From Lumnitzera littorea (taxonomy: Eukaryota; Streptophyta; Magnoliopsida; Myrtales; Combretaceae), in the NCBI GenBank assembly GCA_024138015.1, contig JAMXBB010000004.1:75567443-75631442 (forward strand): a DNA stretch of 64,000 bases. The letters run 5' to 3'. Numbering within the stretch: position 1 is the stretch's first letter; every line of letters starts with the position of its first letter. Under the pieces are notes generated by a model, which was not told where the DNA came from, did not search any database, and worked only from the letters and a program-made list of their open reading frames with translations. Positions 20,051-32,940 of this stretch are shown here, in pieces. Both the position numbers and the translations under genes were made by a program.

Positions 20051-23000
20051 GGCGGTGCTCGGAGAAGTGGGGTTGCCTGTGCTGTCTCATTAGAGACTTC
20101 ACGTTGAATGAAGTAGTACATGGGAGATTTCGTCATACTTCTCTGTTTTCAATTTTAACATATTTTTTACTATATTATTTAGCTGAATATATATTTAATA
20201 ATTTTTTTTCCTGTAAATTAATTATTGTGTACTAATCAAAAGCTTGCACGTGTGCATTGATTAAAAGTGACAGAGAAAATATATATCGATAAAAATTAAT
20301 ATATAAATGTGAAGTGTCGCGGTGAAAATTCAGATATGTAAAGTGATTATTATTTAAAAATCTTGCGAGGATGTTCAATTCAATCATAAGGCAAGCAACT
20401 ATGTACAGGTTTTCTAAACGAAGTTATGTTTTTAGTTTCTCTAAGTTTTGATATCCAATTTAAGGCTGAAACTACCATAGTTTAAGGCCTCCAGCTACCG
20501 TTTCACCCATAATATATGTACAAGGTATGATGTATCTAACTTCCGCCGACAATTTTAAATGGGATTGTAAAAGCAAGGGCCAATTAGCCTTAATAAATAA
20601 TGATATGTTACATTGAGTGTTTGCTGTTGATTTGATACAACCAAAAATTTTTGTGTTACAGAAATTTATTTCTATAATTTTAGAAACTGCATCTTTTTCC
20701 ATGCTTCTTCCCATGTACCGTTTCTTTCCCTAACATGTTAGCTTAATTTCACCAAAGAACGTGCGAGGAACTTAGCACGTGTGAGCAAAATCCATGTGCT
20801 CCGGAATGCATTATACATTACAAGTCCTTTTAAAAGTGCAATGCAACAATTATATGTTATCCACATGATGTTTTTCGACCTATTGTGGAATTAGAGAAAT
20901 TGTACTATTGTAATATGAGTTTTTAGGAGGTTGAATTATCAATAACATGCTGTAACATCTTGGAACTCTAATGGGCTTTATAAACTGCAATGTGTCCCTA
21001 CTATTCTAAAATATGATAAGGTTCTAGATCTATCAAAAGTTTATCTTAATACTTGCAGTTGTAAAATGAAAGAATGAGTCGAAATTCAGTGCGTAATGCA
21101 CAAGTACATGATATGGGTTGTTTCCTTAAGCTCATTTTTTGCTTTTATACATTATGTGAAGAGGTTTAATGTATATAAAGCCTATGGCTAAGGCTTAGTT
21201 TGCTTTCGGGAATGTTTTATAAGTGTCTAATACATTGAACCTTAGTAAGTAGGGATAGTTGGAGTAAAGGAGGTGAGATTGTATATTAACCATTAGATTG
21301 AGTAGATCTTGGTCGTTTAATGATGGAGACCTCTTATATATAAGAAGGTGACCAACTTATTTGTAATTCATTGAAAAATATAAGCCACATTCTTACTTGA
21401 GTACTTCTTTTTTGTCTCTCTAAATAAGTGTATTCTTATAAGTTTTAGTGATGAAGATTGAGTCAACCTCTCTAAAGAGTGCTTGAAGAGTTTTAAGTGC
21501 CGCATGTGATAGTAAAACACTTTGCACGTGACACATATACAGATGTCAGACCAAGTTATACACATACATATAATGTAAGTTACTTTAAGTATAATAGCAA
21601 ACAATCAATTAACTACTTTGAATTTAGGTTAGCAACCAACAAAGAGGTATTCATGATCTTGCTATATATGATCTTTATTTACATATATAGGTAGATATAG
21701 AATATAAGTTTTCCTTAATGTCCTTTACGATAAGAGTCCAAAGTCTTTAAAACCCAGTTTTCTAGTTGTATTGTGCCATACGCTAGTCCAATGGGGAAAC
21801 CTCACGTTTGATTAACAGTTGTTTCTTAGGGATTTGCTATTATAGGTCCTTAGGATAAGTAGTCAAGCATAACTCGCAATCATGAAGTTAGGTCAAATAT
21901 AAATTACTCCGATTAAATCATTTTTAGCATAACATGTATAGTCATACAAACAAGCATCACGTACTTGAAAAGCTGAATCTGAACAAATTATAAAGCATAA
22001 ATCAGCCATAAAACTCGAATCTAGCAAATTGATAGTTAGAATAATAAACTTTTCTTAATATTTTATTTTAATTAATTTAATTCAAACATCTCAAATAACC
22101 TAAATTTTTTTTGGATAACACTTCCTAAAGGTTCCCTAAACTCCTACCTTATTCTAGGATTTTAAAGGTAACTATAGCTAAATAAGAGGATAAAGATTAG
22201 ACCTTAGCTTAGGAAATGAATGATTAAAATATTTGGAATGAGGATTTGGATGTTTAAGAAAGGAAGTTTCAAATAGACTTTGATTCTTTACAAAACATGC
22301 TTGTAAATAAGTTATAATACATAAAAATGGTTTTAGATGCTTTAGGAAATATGTTAGAATATAAGAAAATTGATTTAAGAAATAAAAATGGAAGAAAGCT
22401 TGGTTTGACCTTCTGGTGTGAACTAATCGTATGATTTAGGGGAACTAGTCGATTAGTCCTTACCAACCTTTTCTAGCTAGAAAACAGGGTATAATCAACC
22501 CCATGGTTCTACTGGTACCATTCCTACAGTTCATACTAGGGTAGAAACAAAGCTTTGAATTCACTTCCTAAACCAACCTAAATTCAATTTTTTTTTCTTT
22601 AATCCCACTTCAAGTATACTTTGATGACCCATCAACCTATCAACATAACACATCTTTAAGCCGTCAAACTACAAATTTTAGATCAAACACTAACTCAAAA
22701 CCCCAATTCTATCAACAAACTTCAAGAAATCAACTCTAAACTAAAGAATAAGAGAAAATATGAAGAGCACTTACTTGAAATGAAAGAATACTAATTAGGA
22801 ATCCAAAAGCAAGCTAAATCCAAAAGATTAAACTGAAAACTGAAGCACATGAATTCTTATATCAAGAGATTAGCTAAGAAAACCTATCGATATGGATAAT
22901 TTTTAAGGAAGTAAGCTAAGAAATAAAGTGTAGAGATTTAATCTTACCTTAAGATCGATTTTACATGAATTTTCCTTGAGAGAATGGAGGTTTAAGCACC

Positions 23001-25754
23001 TTGTATAGTTGAGATTTAGAGGGGGTCTAAAGACGAGAAGAAAAGAAGAGGGTTAGAGTGGCTAACAAGTGTTACGATTTTAGAATTGGTTAAGAACAGC
23101 TGAAATAAGTAGAGTTTTAAGAGAGTTTTGTGACTTAAATGACCCTTATAGTCACTTTTAAATGATCCAGATTTGTACTTTATGATTACTTTTAAATGAT
23201 TGAATGGTAATGATACGAAGCTCCTTAAAATTTTGAATGAGGATCTTGCTCCAACAAGCCAATGGTTTTAAGTAAGTTTTTGAAAATAAGATAGCATTGT
23301 ATGAGTCAACAATTTTAGGAATTTCCTTTATATATATATTTATTTATTTATATATATAACGAGCCAGTAATCCTAAGGGAATTTATTTGAAAAATATGAT
23401 AGCACTTTAACAACTTGCAATCTTAGGAAAATTTCTAAACGTAGGATATAGTTTTAATAACCTATTAATCCTAAAGTTTTCAGAAAAAATTTTTAAAAGA
23501 AGATAGTATCTCAATAGTTTAGTGATTTTTTTTTTTTTTTTGAAAAGCTCTACAAAGAAGGGAAGTACCCCCAACAGGCTGGCAATTTTAAATTTCTTTT
23601 TTTGTTTTTAGAAGAATTTTATTTTAGAAGAGGACAATGACCTAAGGAGGTTTTTTTGTAAAAGTTTTTAAAAGAAGACAACGCCGACAATCCCAAAGTT
23701 TTTCGAAAAACCTTTTCAAGGACAACACCCGATATTCCTAATTTTTTTTTTATTCATTAATTCTAAAATTTTCAGAAAGAGGACAGCAGCCAATAGCCCA
23801 ATGATCCTAATGGGATAACTATTTCTTTTTTGTTTAAAATCAAGAACAACCAAAACTCTTTACATTTAATCTATCATTTTAATTGAAAACAATACATAAT
23901 ATCCAAACGACCAATTTCACAATCTTAATATACACCTTGAGTTCAAGGCTATGCTTCTTCTCTTTATTTTGATTTACATAAAGCTCATTAATCACATCCA
24001 TCAGAAAATCATCTTGTGCACCACTCAGACATAATTCCAGCCGGAAGGTTCTAACAATACGCTGATATCTAAAAGCTCATAATCTAAAAAGAAAGAATTG
24101 CAAATACTTAATTGGTTCTAAATCTTAGGAATCTTCTTTCTCAGCTTTCTCCAGGCTTTTCTTTTTTGACCTTTTCCTCTACCACTTTAGTTTTCTTTGA
24201 TAGTGGTTCTGCTTCTGAAGTTTTTTCTTTTTTTCTTTTTTTTGTTTTTGGATCAAATAGTCTCTATTGTTAGATTTTTAGGATATTCAAGGGTTTTGAG
24301 GTTCTGGTTGCTTCGGCATTTCGAAAGACTAACTTGTAGAAGAATTTACGAAAGAATATGAAAGTATGGGTTCTGATGGAATTGATGGTATAAGCTCATG
24401 GGTAGGAATTGCGAGCTAGGGATTTTCTGAATCACTGTTAGATCCAACGCTTAAAGGATCGGGATGATCATTAATTTTTTTTTAAGCATGAACAGCCTCT
24501 ATGATCTTCTAACCATATTACAAGATGAAAAACCAGGGTTTTTAGAAGAGAAGATGAAAACGCATAAGAAAGAAATGTAGGTAAATGATGATGCAGAAAA
24601 ATGAAAAAGAACGTGATAGAGGAAAATGAAATGCTTCGAGAAAATGGGGATCTAGAACGAGCTTATCCTCGAAGGGCGAAAAACATGCTATTTTGTTTAA
24701 AAGGTGGTTTTTACACCTTTATACGTCAACATCCAGAATTAAGAAACAACGAATATTAAAATGGACAACACACACTAACATATTGTTTATGGATTATATA
24801 ACACTGTAGCATTATCATTTCACATGAATTTGCTAACCTCACCTTTCGTAATGTATTAATCGCTATCAATACCTACTCTAAAAGTATAGCTTTCTAAATA
24901 CTATAACCAAAATTCTATCTTATAACTCTCCATAACCACTCTGAAATTTATATTTCATAAAGTCTATAAGGTATTAGGAATCTTGTATCATGTAAAGTTA
25001 TCATTTGATATTTTTTACAAAAGATACAAGGCATATTGTAGAGATGGGTTCTTGAGTAGGTATTGAGTATAGAGATGCTATGCCAGTCCATGTCTTATCC
25101 TATCCTATCCTATTCTACTAGAGCAGGTTTCCAAAACTTATACTTAAAATCTATTTTTGTATTTTTAAAGCAAATAAAAAAAAAAACTATCTAGTTGAAC
25201 AAATTATTGTGGAGTACAAGATACAATAAGGTTACCTCTCGTAACCCTTATTTAACACTCACAAAATGGTGCAGTAATTAGTCAAATTGTCCCACTAACC
25301 TCAACTGGAGCCTTAATAGAACTAATCTTTGGGTAGCTTGTTGAAATTGATAAAGTCACCTATTTAGTAAGTGATTGTTAAGTTAGAATGTTGTTTTATT
25401 CACAAGTACATCCTATAACTAACTATTAATCTAATTGTAAGTTAATATATATTTTTGAAGTTTCTATGTTTATAGTGTTCTTCAATATTTTCTTAGATTT
25501 TGATCCGTTTAGTTAGTTTGCAATAATAAGGAACACAAAACATGTAAATCATAGGCTAGTTAGTCAAGTTTTATCATTTTTGTGCAAGAATTATGGAGTT
25601 CAATAGTAACTGAAATATGAAAACTTGAAAGTAGGTAGAAAAAGTAAAACAGAGCAATTTAATTTTGAAACATCTTCACTAATATAATGATTCTTCGTGT
25701 TTGAGTTTGGTTACCATGAGTAGTTTATCATGATAGATTGCTATTGTAATGCTT
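20051..25754. other. Intergenic, decayed repeats, no gene seen
   Basis: AT-rich sequence with only short open frames. The part from about 21,880 to 24,700 resembles untranslated and LTR DNA of old gypsy elements: poly-T runs near 23,528, GAGAATGGAGGTTTAAGCACC at 22,980, and a repeated motif where AGGA and CCTAA blocks alternate. I cannot set its edges. Confidence 0.5.
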
Positions 25755-26580
25755 GGGTTTAGGACACTACAATTTGCCATGTATCCCTAATAATCTATTG
25801 ATACGTTAGGCATAATCTTTTGATTAAAAACTACAAAATTCCCATAAAAGTCTCCAAATAAACTCATAAGATTTAATTCTCTAATTTAAATCAAAATATC
25901 ATCCAGGTAATTCCTTGAATTTTTGAATAGTAAATACATATCATAAATAACAATTCTTCATGTCATAACTCATGAGTCAAACCTCATAATTGTAATCCTA
26001 ATCATCACTCCTCATCTAGGTAAAAGTCTTCTAATTCCATAACTCTAGTAATTTTCACTTAAACACCTGCACTTGAAATAATAAGGGATAAGCAAAAGCT
26101 CAATACGTGAAACTCGCAACCACATATGCTTGCCATGCACCATACATACAATTTCACAAGCATTTTTGCAACAAGAACACCAAACAATTTATTTACTTAT
26201 TTTTTATTAGTCAACAAATAATACAACTTGAAATTATTTGTAACTAACCTCGAACTTGGAGTAACTTATGATTCACTTTATAGCTCATATGGTCGAGACA
26301 TTGGTATTGTGGCTCCTATATAGATAGCCATTGGGACATTGGTACTATGACCCTCAGACACTACCTAACCTAACTGGTACTAGGACATTGGTATTATGAC
26401 AGCTGGACATAACCTATCTACCTTGAATCATTTTTAAGGGGAGATTCCACTTAGGACAACATCGCCCAAGGATCAACAAAGTGCTACCTTAGGGATACTA
26501 GTACAGTAACCCCCTAAGTGGAGCAACGCACAAGAACAATCAGTTATCATGTTGGATAATTATTAGTCCAGTTCATTTTA
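25755..26580 (-). repeat. Relic gypsy-type LTR
   Basis: The minus strand carries the LTR signature GTATTGAGCTTTTGCTTA followed by GTGCAGGTG. Two other LTRs in the window share its pattern (36,511 to about 37,300 and the end of 38,185-41,259). Further right are three imperfect copies of GACATTGGTATTGTG-like text (26,297, 26,335, 26,384), again a feature of that LTR class. Both ends are approximate. Confidence 0.5.
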
Positions 26581-28854
26581 GCTACACAACATAAGCATAA
26601 GCAACAAACAAAGATTCCATGTACCTAGAACTTGAAAATAATTGAAATTGTTTAACTTGAGAGTCTTTTCAATGTTAACACTTAAAGTACAATCAAGAAT
26701 AACTTCTTTTAGATCCTGTTTCCATGTTACCTAATTTTATCTAAGCTCTCTCAGTTATCGTACTAGGTTCTTAAGTCCAAATTTTAGCCTAACGTAAGGT
26801 TTTAGGCTCAATTTAGACTCTTAAACATGTTTAGAATATGTTAGGTTAAGGCTTAGGAGGATAAGAAACAAGAAGAAAGGAAGATGGAAGGTGTAAGATC
26901 ATGCTTGGGAAATACACCCAGGATCTTAGACTGTGATCCTTCCTTAAACTCAAAAGATAAGATTACGCTTAAGGTTTATGCCTGTAATCTTGACTGTAAT
27001 TCTCTCTAACTTCAATTTCTTCAATTCAAAAGTTGTCGAAGGGTCTATAGGTAGGATTGTGCTCATGATCTTTGCCTATGATCCTCCTTGATCGACATTC
27101 TCTTCTCCTTTTTCAACTTTTAACCTCTCTAATCATCTTGATTCAAACCTCTAGTTTTCATCCTTCTTATTAAGTTAACACAGTGGAACACTCACATGAG
27201 TTTCCTAACATGAAATTGAGATCAAGAATCAAGAACATACCTAATAGGAATCAACTCCTTGGGCCAGTTACATGCAGCCATGCTAGAGGACTACAAGGAC
27301 TTGCATGAAGAATATTAGCTTAAAACTTTTTTCAAGATGAGGATTCCTATCCTTACCTCCACCTTTCACATTTCTACCGACCCGAATACCAAGCTCTAGT
27401 AAGGATCGATACAATTCTTGAGCTTTTGAGCAGAAGTACTAACTTACTGAGCAACCCCCATCCATTACCGAGCTCATACCATGATTCAGTTAGCTTACGA
27501 GTTAACCAGCATCAAACCTCTATCCGAGTTGAGCCAAGAGATGCTTGACTTGAAGAGGATTTGAACATCCTTTAGTAACCGAGTCCTGACCTGAACCAAA
27601 TCAAGTTTGTTCTAACTGCTGACTCTTTTGACTTCATCTGAATTGTATTATATTAAGGCCGAGTAGCCTTAAGGTACACTTCAGTAAGATTAGTTGTGTT
27701 CTGTATCGTCAGCTACCATATCATACGTGTTTTTTGGCACAATATTTCAGAAGGATTTCTTACTTTTCTGTATAGCATATTTTTTGTCCTTTTTACCTGT
27801 TTTAGTATGATCATGTATTCCATTGTAATTACCCTTTTATCTTTTCTATGTATGCTTTATAACCCTAGTGGGGCTAGTATAAAAACCCCGTTTACTTGTA
27901 TACAGACAACATGACATTCTTGCATTATTGATCATTACGAGTTTTCTTTCTTGAGCAACCTTAGTGTTCTTGTTTTATTTCTTAACTCTTATCTATTCCT
28001 TTTAATAAGGAGTATTGATGAGTGACCTTAGTTCAATATTTGTGAGTCATATCGAGTGTTTAGATTAAGTTGAGTACGATCAATTGGTATGTCATATCTG
28101 ATTAGTAGCTGTAAATCTTATAATTTTGGGGTGATATTCGAAGTAGTCGGGAGCACTCTTCTATTATTCTTAAGGATCGACCAAACTAAGAATCAAGCTT
28201 AATATAAAAGTTGTATCCATAACAATTGACTTCATAGCTATAATTCAACTTGAGAATTCTAAAGTCAACATCAATCCTAAAAATCACCATAAACCTTAAG
28301 TAAAGTAAAATCTTGACTTAAATAGTTGCAAACCTTAAGGTGTAATGACAAGCCCTAACTTACAAAACCCTTAAACCCTAAGAGGAGTTAGAAACACTCA
28401 AGATTATTGGAACTTTAAATGAACAAATGATCGAAAACTCGAGCTAACTAAATTTGATTTAACCCTAAATTACTATAACCTATTATGAGAAGCAATTTTT
28501 TTTTTTAAAGAGAGCAAATATTTAAAGAACTAAACCCTAAATGAACTACTTGAATAAGATAATTAAGAAATATACGCAAGAGTAGAATTTAAGAACCACA
28601 TGTGTGAAGGTTAGGGCTGGCCACTTCCATTCAATTTCCCTCCCATTTGAATTTAAATAAACCAAAGTTAATAGTGTAGACTTAGTTGACTTTTAACTTA
28701 GTAACTTCCATAAGTTTAGATAAGATAATCTCCATTTCTTTATATAAGTTGTATTGCTTATAGATAGGTGATTTAACTAATCTACTTTATTAATTCACAA
28801 ATCAAGGTTGATGGGACAAGCTACCATGCCCCAAGGAAAAGCTTCACGCTGGTT
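26581..28854. other. Intergenic, no gene seen
   Basis: No recognisable coding potential. The frame at 27,696-27,914 is short and T-rich, without features of a known family. The segment 27,240-27,700 has slightly higher GC and may be TE-derived. Confidence 0.45.
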
Positions 28855-28877
28855 GGGGGGGGGGGGGGGGGGGGGGG
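28855..28877. repeat. Poly-G run of 23 bases bordering the gap
   Basis: A pure G homopolymer leads directly into undetermined bases. It is probably the reason the assembly failed here. Confidence 0.9.
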
Positions 28878-28959
28878 NNNNNNNNNNNNNNNNNNNNNNN
28901 NNNNNNNNNNNNNNNNNNNNNNNNNNNNNNNNNNNNNNNNNNNNNNNNNNNNNNNNNNN
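28878..28959. other. Assembly gap of 82 N
   Basis: Undetermined bases between a G homopolymer and GCCCCGGTGGGGGGG. The true length and content are unknown. Confidence 0.99.
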
Positions 28960-29700
28960 GCCCCGGTGGGGGGGGTTGGGGGTGTAGTATGGCTTGCCAT
29001 TCTTTCATCTTTTCAATTCCTTTTCATGCTTAATATGTCACATTTAAAGGTAACTTAAGAAGGCATGTATAACTGTCACATCTCTTGATTTAAGGACTTA
29101 AGTATGGGTAAGGAAACCCTTAAGCAAACCGGCCATAAAGAGTCCCCCCCATACCCTCATTTACTCTTCATTTTCTTAAGACAATCAAACCTTAAAGACA
29201 ATAAGAAAAAGCTCTCCAAACGCTTCACCCTAACTACCTAACACACATATAAGCCATATGCCACTCATCACCTTTTTCACCTTATTTTGGTCACCAAATG
29301 AATTTCCATAAGTTCACTTTACACTTTACTAGATGAAGAGACACTTGGATACTAAAAAAACAACCATATCATAGGATTCAAAGGGGCTAAGGATCACTAA
29401 AGGAAAGGGGGCGAAAAGTAAGGAATTGAAGGAAGCTTAAGAAGACTCAAACTATCACCTAAACATCTAGTAAAGTGTACCTTACTTTTAGATGTCTTTG
29501 GAGCACCATGTGTAGAGTTTCATTTCATGTTTACATAAATATGTCATGTACTTTAGAAGTTCATTTACTTAGGTCAAATGATAGCTTCTTAAAGTTTCTT
29601 CACAATTAGTAAAATATAAGTAACATAAGCTTATTTTCCTTTTAGTATATTTGTATATTATCTGTAGTGTCACCTTGTATTTGAGAAAACTAAGGGAATT
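28960..29700. other. Intergenic, no gene seen
   Basis: No open frame of note after the gap. The sequence is AT-rich and not recognised. Confidence 0.5.
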
Positions 29701-30639
29701 AAACTCTTATAAGGTCTCCCAAGATGCTGGACGTAGGATGTGTTGGTGGGGACCGAGCCTAAGGACAAACAAGGTCGGTCATTAGGATGGGTCTAAGCTT
29801 GTTGAAAGATTGAAAAGGTGATGGAATTGTGTGAAAATAGTAAAGATAAAGTAAGCAAACCCACGAACAGTTCTAAATGATATGATACATTAGTGGAACT
29901 TTCAAGGACTCACGGTACAACTCAATATGATACACGAGGTGATTTGGTGAGGTTACTTGCCACTTGCTTAAGGGTTAGGATAAGAGTGAAATAGGTAAAC
30001 AAGTTAATAAGAGTAGTGTTCACGAAAGGAAGAATATTCAGTATAAGGTCATTATGGCTACATGTACAGTGGGTATTTATACCCGAAAACTACGGCAACT
30101 TGCTTAAAATGGAAAAGATTAAAAGGGTATTATTTAAAAGAAATAATGTATAAGAAATAATAAGGGTACAATTAAAAATACAACAAAATGAGTATTTTGT
30201 ATGGATGATTCTGTCATGCACTTGCCCAGACACGTGGCTCTTGGCAATTGGATGAATTTTTAGCAGAAAAGACAATTTTGTATGATGAGTTTGTTTTTTG
30301 CTAAGTTGAGGTGTCGAGTAGGGGTGGTAGGTTGGTCATGCTGAGCTGAGCAAATAATTCTTTTAAGGTGAATTCACTTCAAACACTTTCAACATGGCTC
30401 AGGTTTGGGTCGTATGAATTGATGGTTAGATGAGTTGAGCTGATATTCAAATGCAGTTTAGGTTGGCAATTGGAGATAAACGACAAGTATAGGAGGGTTC
30501 AACCTGCCTAGTGCATCAGGTTCGCAGATAGCAGCAGCTCGAAGTGCTGAGTCTTAGGGAAAGAATTCTCCTGGCTATACTTTCAGCCCTTGGGCTCAAG
30601 TGCGGGTCAAGGGTCTGTCATCTGATTCTTATCATCCCC
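29700..30639 (-). repeat. Probable gypsy E 3' LTR and PPT flank
   Basis: Non-coding sequence downstream of the integrase C-terminus, the place of the 3' LTR. Similarity to the putative 5' LTR is only suggestive (a GTATTTATACCCG-like promoter region on both, and CACGTGGC versus CATGTGTCGC). Edges are uncertain. Confidence 0.35.
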
Positions 30640-31800
30640 GCTAGACTGATTTGGATTTGGGATCAAATCTAGCTGGTCGTTGTCTAAGTTCTCTTAGAGT
30701 CGGTAAGGGTTAAGGTCAGCAATATTAAACACCTCTGACACTCTAAAGTCTTGTGGAAGCTTAAGTTGATATTCATTATCATCATTCTTCTAAAGTATCC
30801 TAAACGGTCCTTCAGCTGGGGTAGATAGTTTGTTCTTCTTCTTATTAGGGAATCTTTCCTTACTCAGGTGTAACCATACTTAATCTATAGGTTGAAACTG
30901 CTTGGTCTTCCTTCTTTTTCTTTTCTCCTTTAGTTTTCTAGTGGCTCAGTCAATTTGTTGGGTAACTCGTTGATAGATTTACTGGATGGACTAGGCTTAG
31001 GTCCTTGCTTTTGGATCTTTTGGGTCAGACAGCGGCATTGGGATGTAATTGAGGGGTCGTTCTAAGTTAAAGCCATAGATGAATTCAAAGGGGACATGTC
31101 TAGTGGTGGCGTGTACTAGCTTGTTGTAAGAAAATTTGACAATGAGTAGGCAGATATCCCAATTGGTTAAGTTCTTCCTTACTGTAGCTTGAAGTAGTGA
31201 TCCTAGAGTGTAGTTGACCACTTTTGTCTGGCTATTGGTTTAGGGATGATAGGAGGTGCTAAACAGTAATTTGGTGCCCATCCGATGCCAAAGTGTTCTC
31301 CAAAAATGGCTTAGAAATTTTGGATCTTTGTTGGATACCACATTCTTTGGTACGCTGTATAAGCGAACTACTTCCTGTAAAAACAAAGAAGTAATATTCA
31401 AAGTGTCGTTAGTCTTGGTACAAGGAACGAAGTATGCCATCTTGTTGAACTTATCCGCGATAACCATCACAGAATCTTTACCTCGGTTAGTTCAGGGTAA
31501 TCCGAGGACAAAATCCATGCTCAAGTCAACCCATGGTTTCATCGGGGCTAACAAGGGCATTGCTTTTCCTTACGTTGCTCGGCTCTTTGCTTTCCTATAG
31601 ATAGCGCATCTCTCAATCACACGACGTACATCACGCTTCATTGTAGATCAGAAGAATCTATTATTCAACAACTCATACGTTCTCCACTCTTTAAAGTGTC
31701 CAGAGAGTCCTCCACTGTAGGCTTCTCTCACCAATAGTTCTCTCATTGAATAAGTTAGCACACATAACTTGCTACCTTTGAATAGATAACCATCTTCTAC
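30640..31800 (-). pseudogene. Gypsy E integrase (broken)
   Basis: Right to left: zinc region (GYLFKGSKLCVLTYSMRELL, SGHFKEWRTYELL, VIERCAIYRKAKS), the catalytic core (WVDLSMDFVLGLP, VMVIADKFNKMAYFVPC, KNVVSNKDPKFLSHFWRTLW, TKLLFSTSYHP) and the C-terminal domain (WLHLSKERFPNKKKNKL, GPFRILQKNDDNEYQLKLP, VFNIADLNPY). The first Asp of DDE is present in the SMDF box and the second in the NKDPKF box. Stops and one or two frame changes break it. No chromodomain is visible after the C-terminal domain. Confidence 0.85.
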
Positions 31801-32179
31801 ATGGTACTAATCTATCGCTCTTCCCTCTCTACAGTTCTTATATGTGAGGCCAAAATGAGGATTATCTTGATACTGTCCTTTTATACTGGCAAAACCCAAC
31901 AATCTTGTTTGCAGCTTTGTGAGAAGGACATATCTTCTTGATAAGGCATTGGCAAATACATTGTTTTTGCCTTGTTTATGCTTAATGACAAAGTTAAATC
32001 ACTCTTAGAACTTAATCCATTAGCCCTGGCACTTGGAAAGTTTGGTTTGGCTCCATAAATATCTTAAGGAGTCATGATTTGTGTATATGACAAACTCTTT
32101 TGGTAGGAGATAATACTACCACACTCGAAGAGCTCGAATTTGGGCTAAAAGCTTTTTGTCATACACAGAATAGTTCAAT
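31801..32179 (-). pseudogene. Gypsy E RNase H C-terminal part
   Basis: The reading begins inside RNase H: LNYSVYDKKLLAQIRALRVW, then LPKEFVIYTNHDSLRYL, then NALSRR. It stops exactly where copia F starts, so the N-terminal part should lie beyond copia F. Instead the sequence there is a foreign LTR, which means a deletion. Confidence 0.85.
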
Positions 32180-32481
32180 TGTGGACATGAGTTGTTTCTG
32201 TATAGGAGTCGTTGAGTATGTAAAATAGTAGCTTTTTTATAGGGAGTAATTACATGAAGTTTGTATAATATTTTCTTAGAATAGGATTCTTTCCTTCTTT
32301 TCCAAGAATATTTGTATGTATATCTTACCTCCAATATATTTTCCTAGAATAGTATTTTCCTAGAATAATATTCTTTTCTTCTTTACTATGAATATCTGTA
32401 TATATATATATATATATTACCTTCAATATGAGAGAAGAAGACATTCTGAATTCATAAAAACCTAAAGCATTATTGTTAACA
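32180..32481 (+). repeat. Copia F 5' LTR
   Basis: About 302 bp, TG...CA ends, with an imperfect internal repeat of TTTTCCTAGAATA and a (TA)n run near 32,400. It ends GTTAACA next to the primer-binding site. Confidence 0.85.
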
Positions 32482-32495
32482 TGGTATTAGAGTGG
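32482..32495 (+). other. Copia F primer-binding site
   Basis: TGGTATTAGAGTGG resembles the initiator-methionine tRNA complement TGGTATCAGAGC(GG). Confidence 0.75.
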
Positions 32496-32562
32496 TGCTG
32501 AAATTAACTAAATTGCTCTAAAATTCTTATTCCTTGAAACTTGTACTTGAAAAAAAAAAAAA

Positions 32563-32940
32563 ATGGAACAACAAGGATCTCTTATTCTAGCAACAACAAA
32601 TAATACACCAATTATTATCCAACAAGACAATTCTGCCTTTCCCACAAGTATCATTTTCGATGAGACTAATTATTCATTATGGTCTCAACTTATGGAGATG
32701 TGCATTAGAGCACGTAATAAGGTTGGACATCTCATTGGAGTAGTAACAAAACTTGCACTTGAAGACCTTAATTTTGGGACATGGGTCATTGAAAATCAAA
32801 GAGTAAATGTTGTTATACGCTCATTGGTTATCCCAATTGGTGGGATTTTTCTAAAAAACCACGAAAGAAGGTTGTTGGAAAGGCTATGGTGATGGCTACA
32901 AATGAAGTGGAACACAATGATGAGGAAAATCATTGCCTAT
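32563..32940 (+). pseudogene. Copia F gag, shortened
   Basis: The start reads MEQQGSLILATTNNTP, preceded by an A-tract. The gag core NYSLWSQLMEMCIRARNK is present. After about 110 codons the frame ends, and the sequence reaches the protease within 100 bases. The rest of gag and the zinc knuckle are missing, presumably by deletion. Confidence 0.8.

Noticed and set aside
31256..31600. Plus-strand frame of 114 codons
   Set aside because: Antisense of the gypsy E integrase core.
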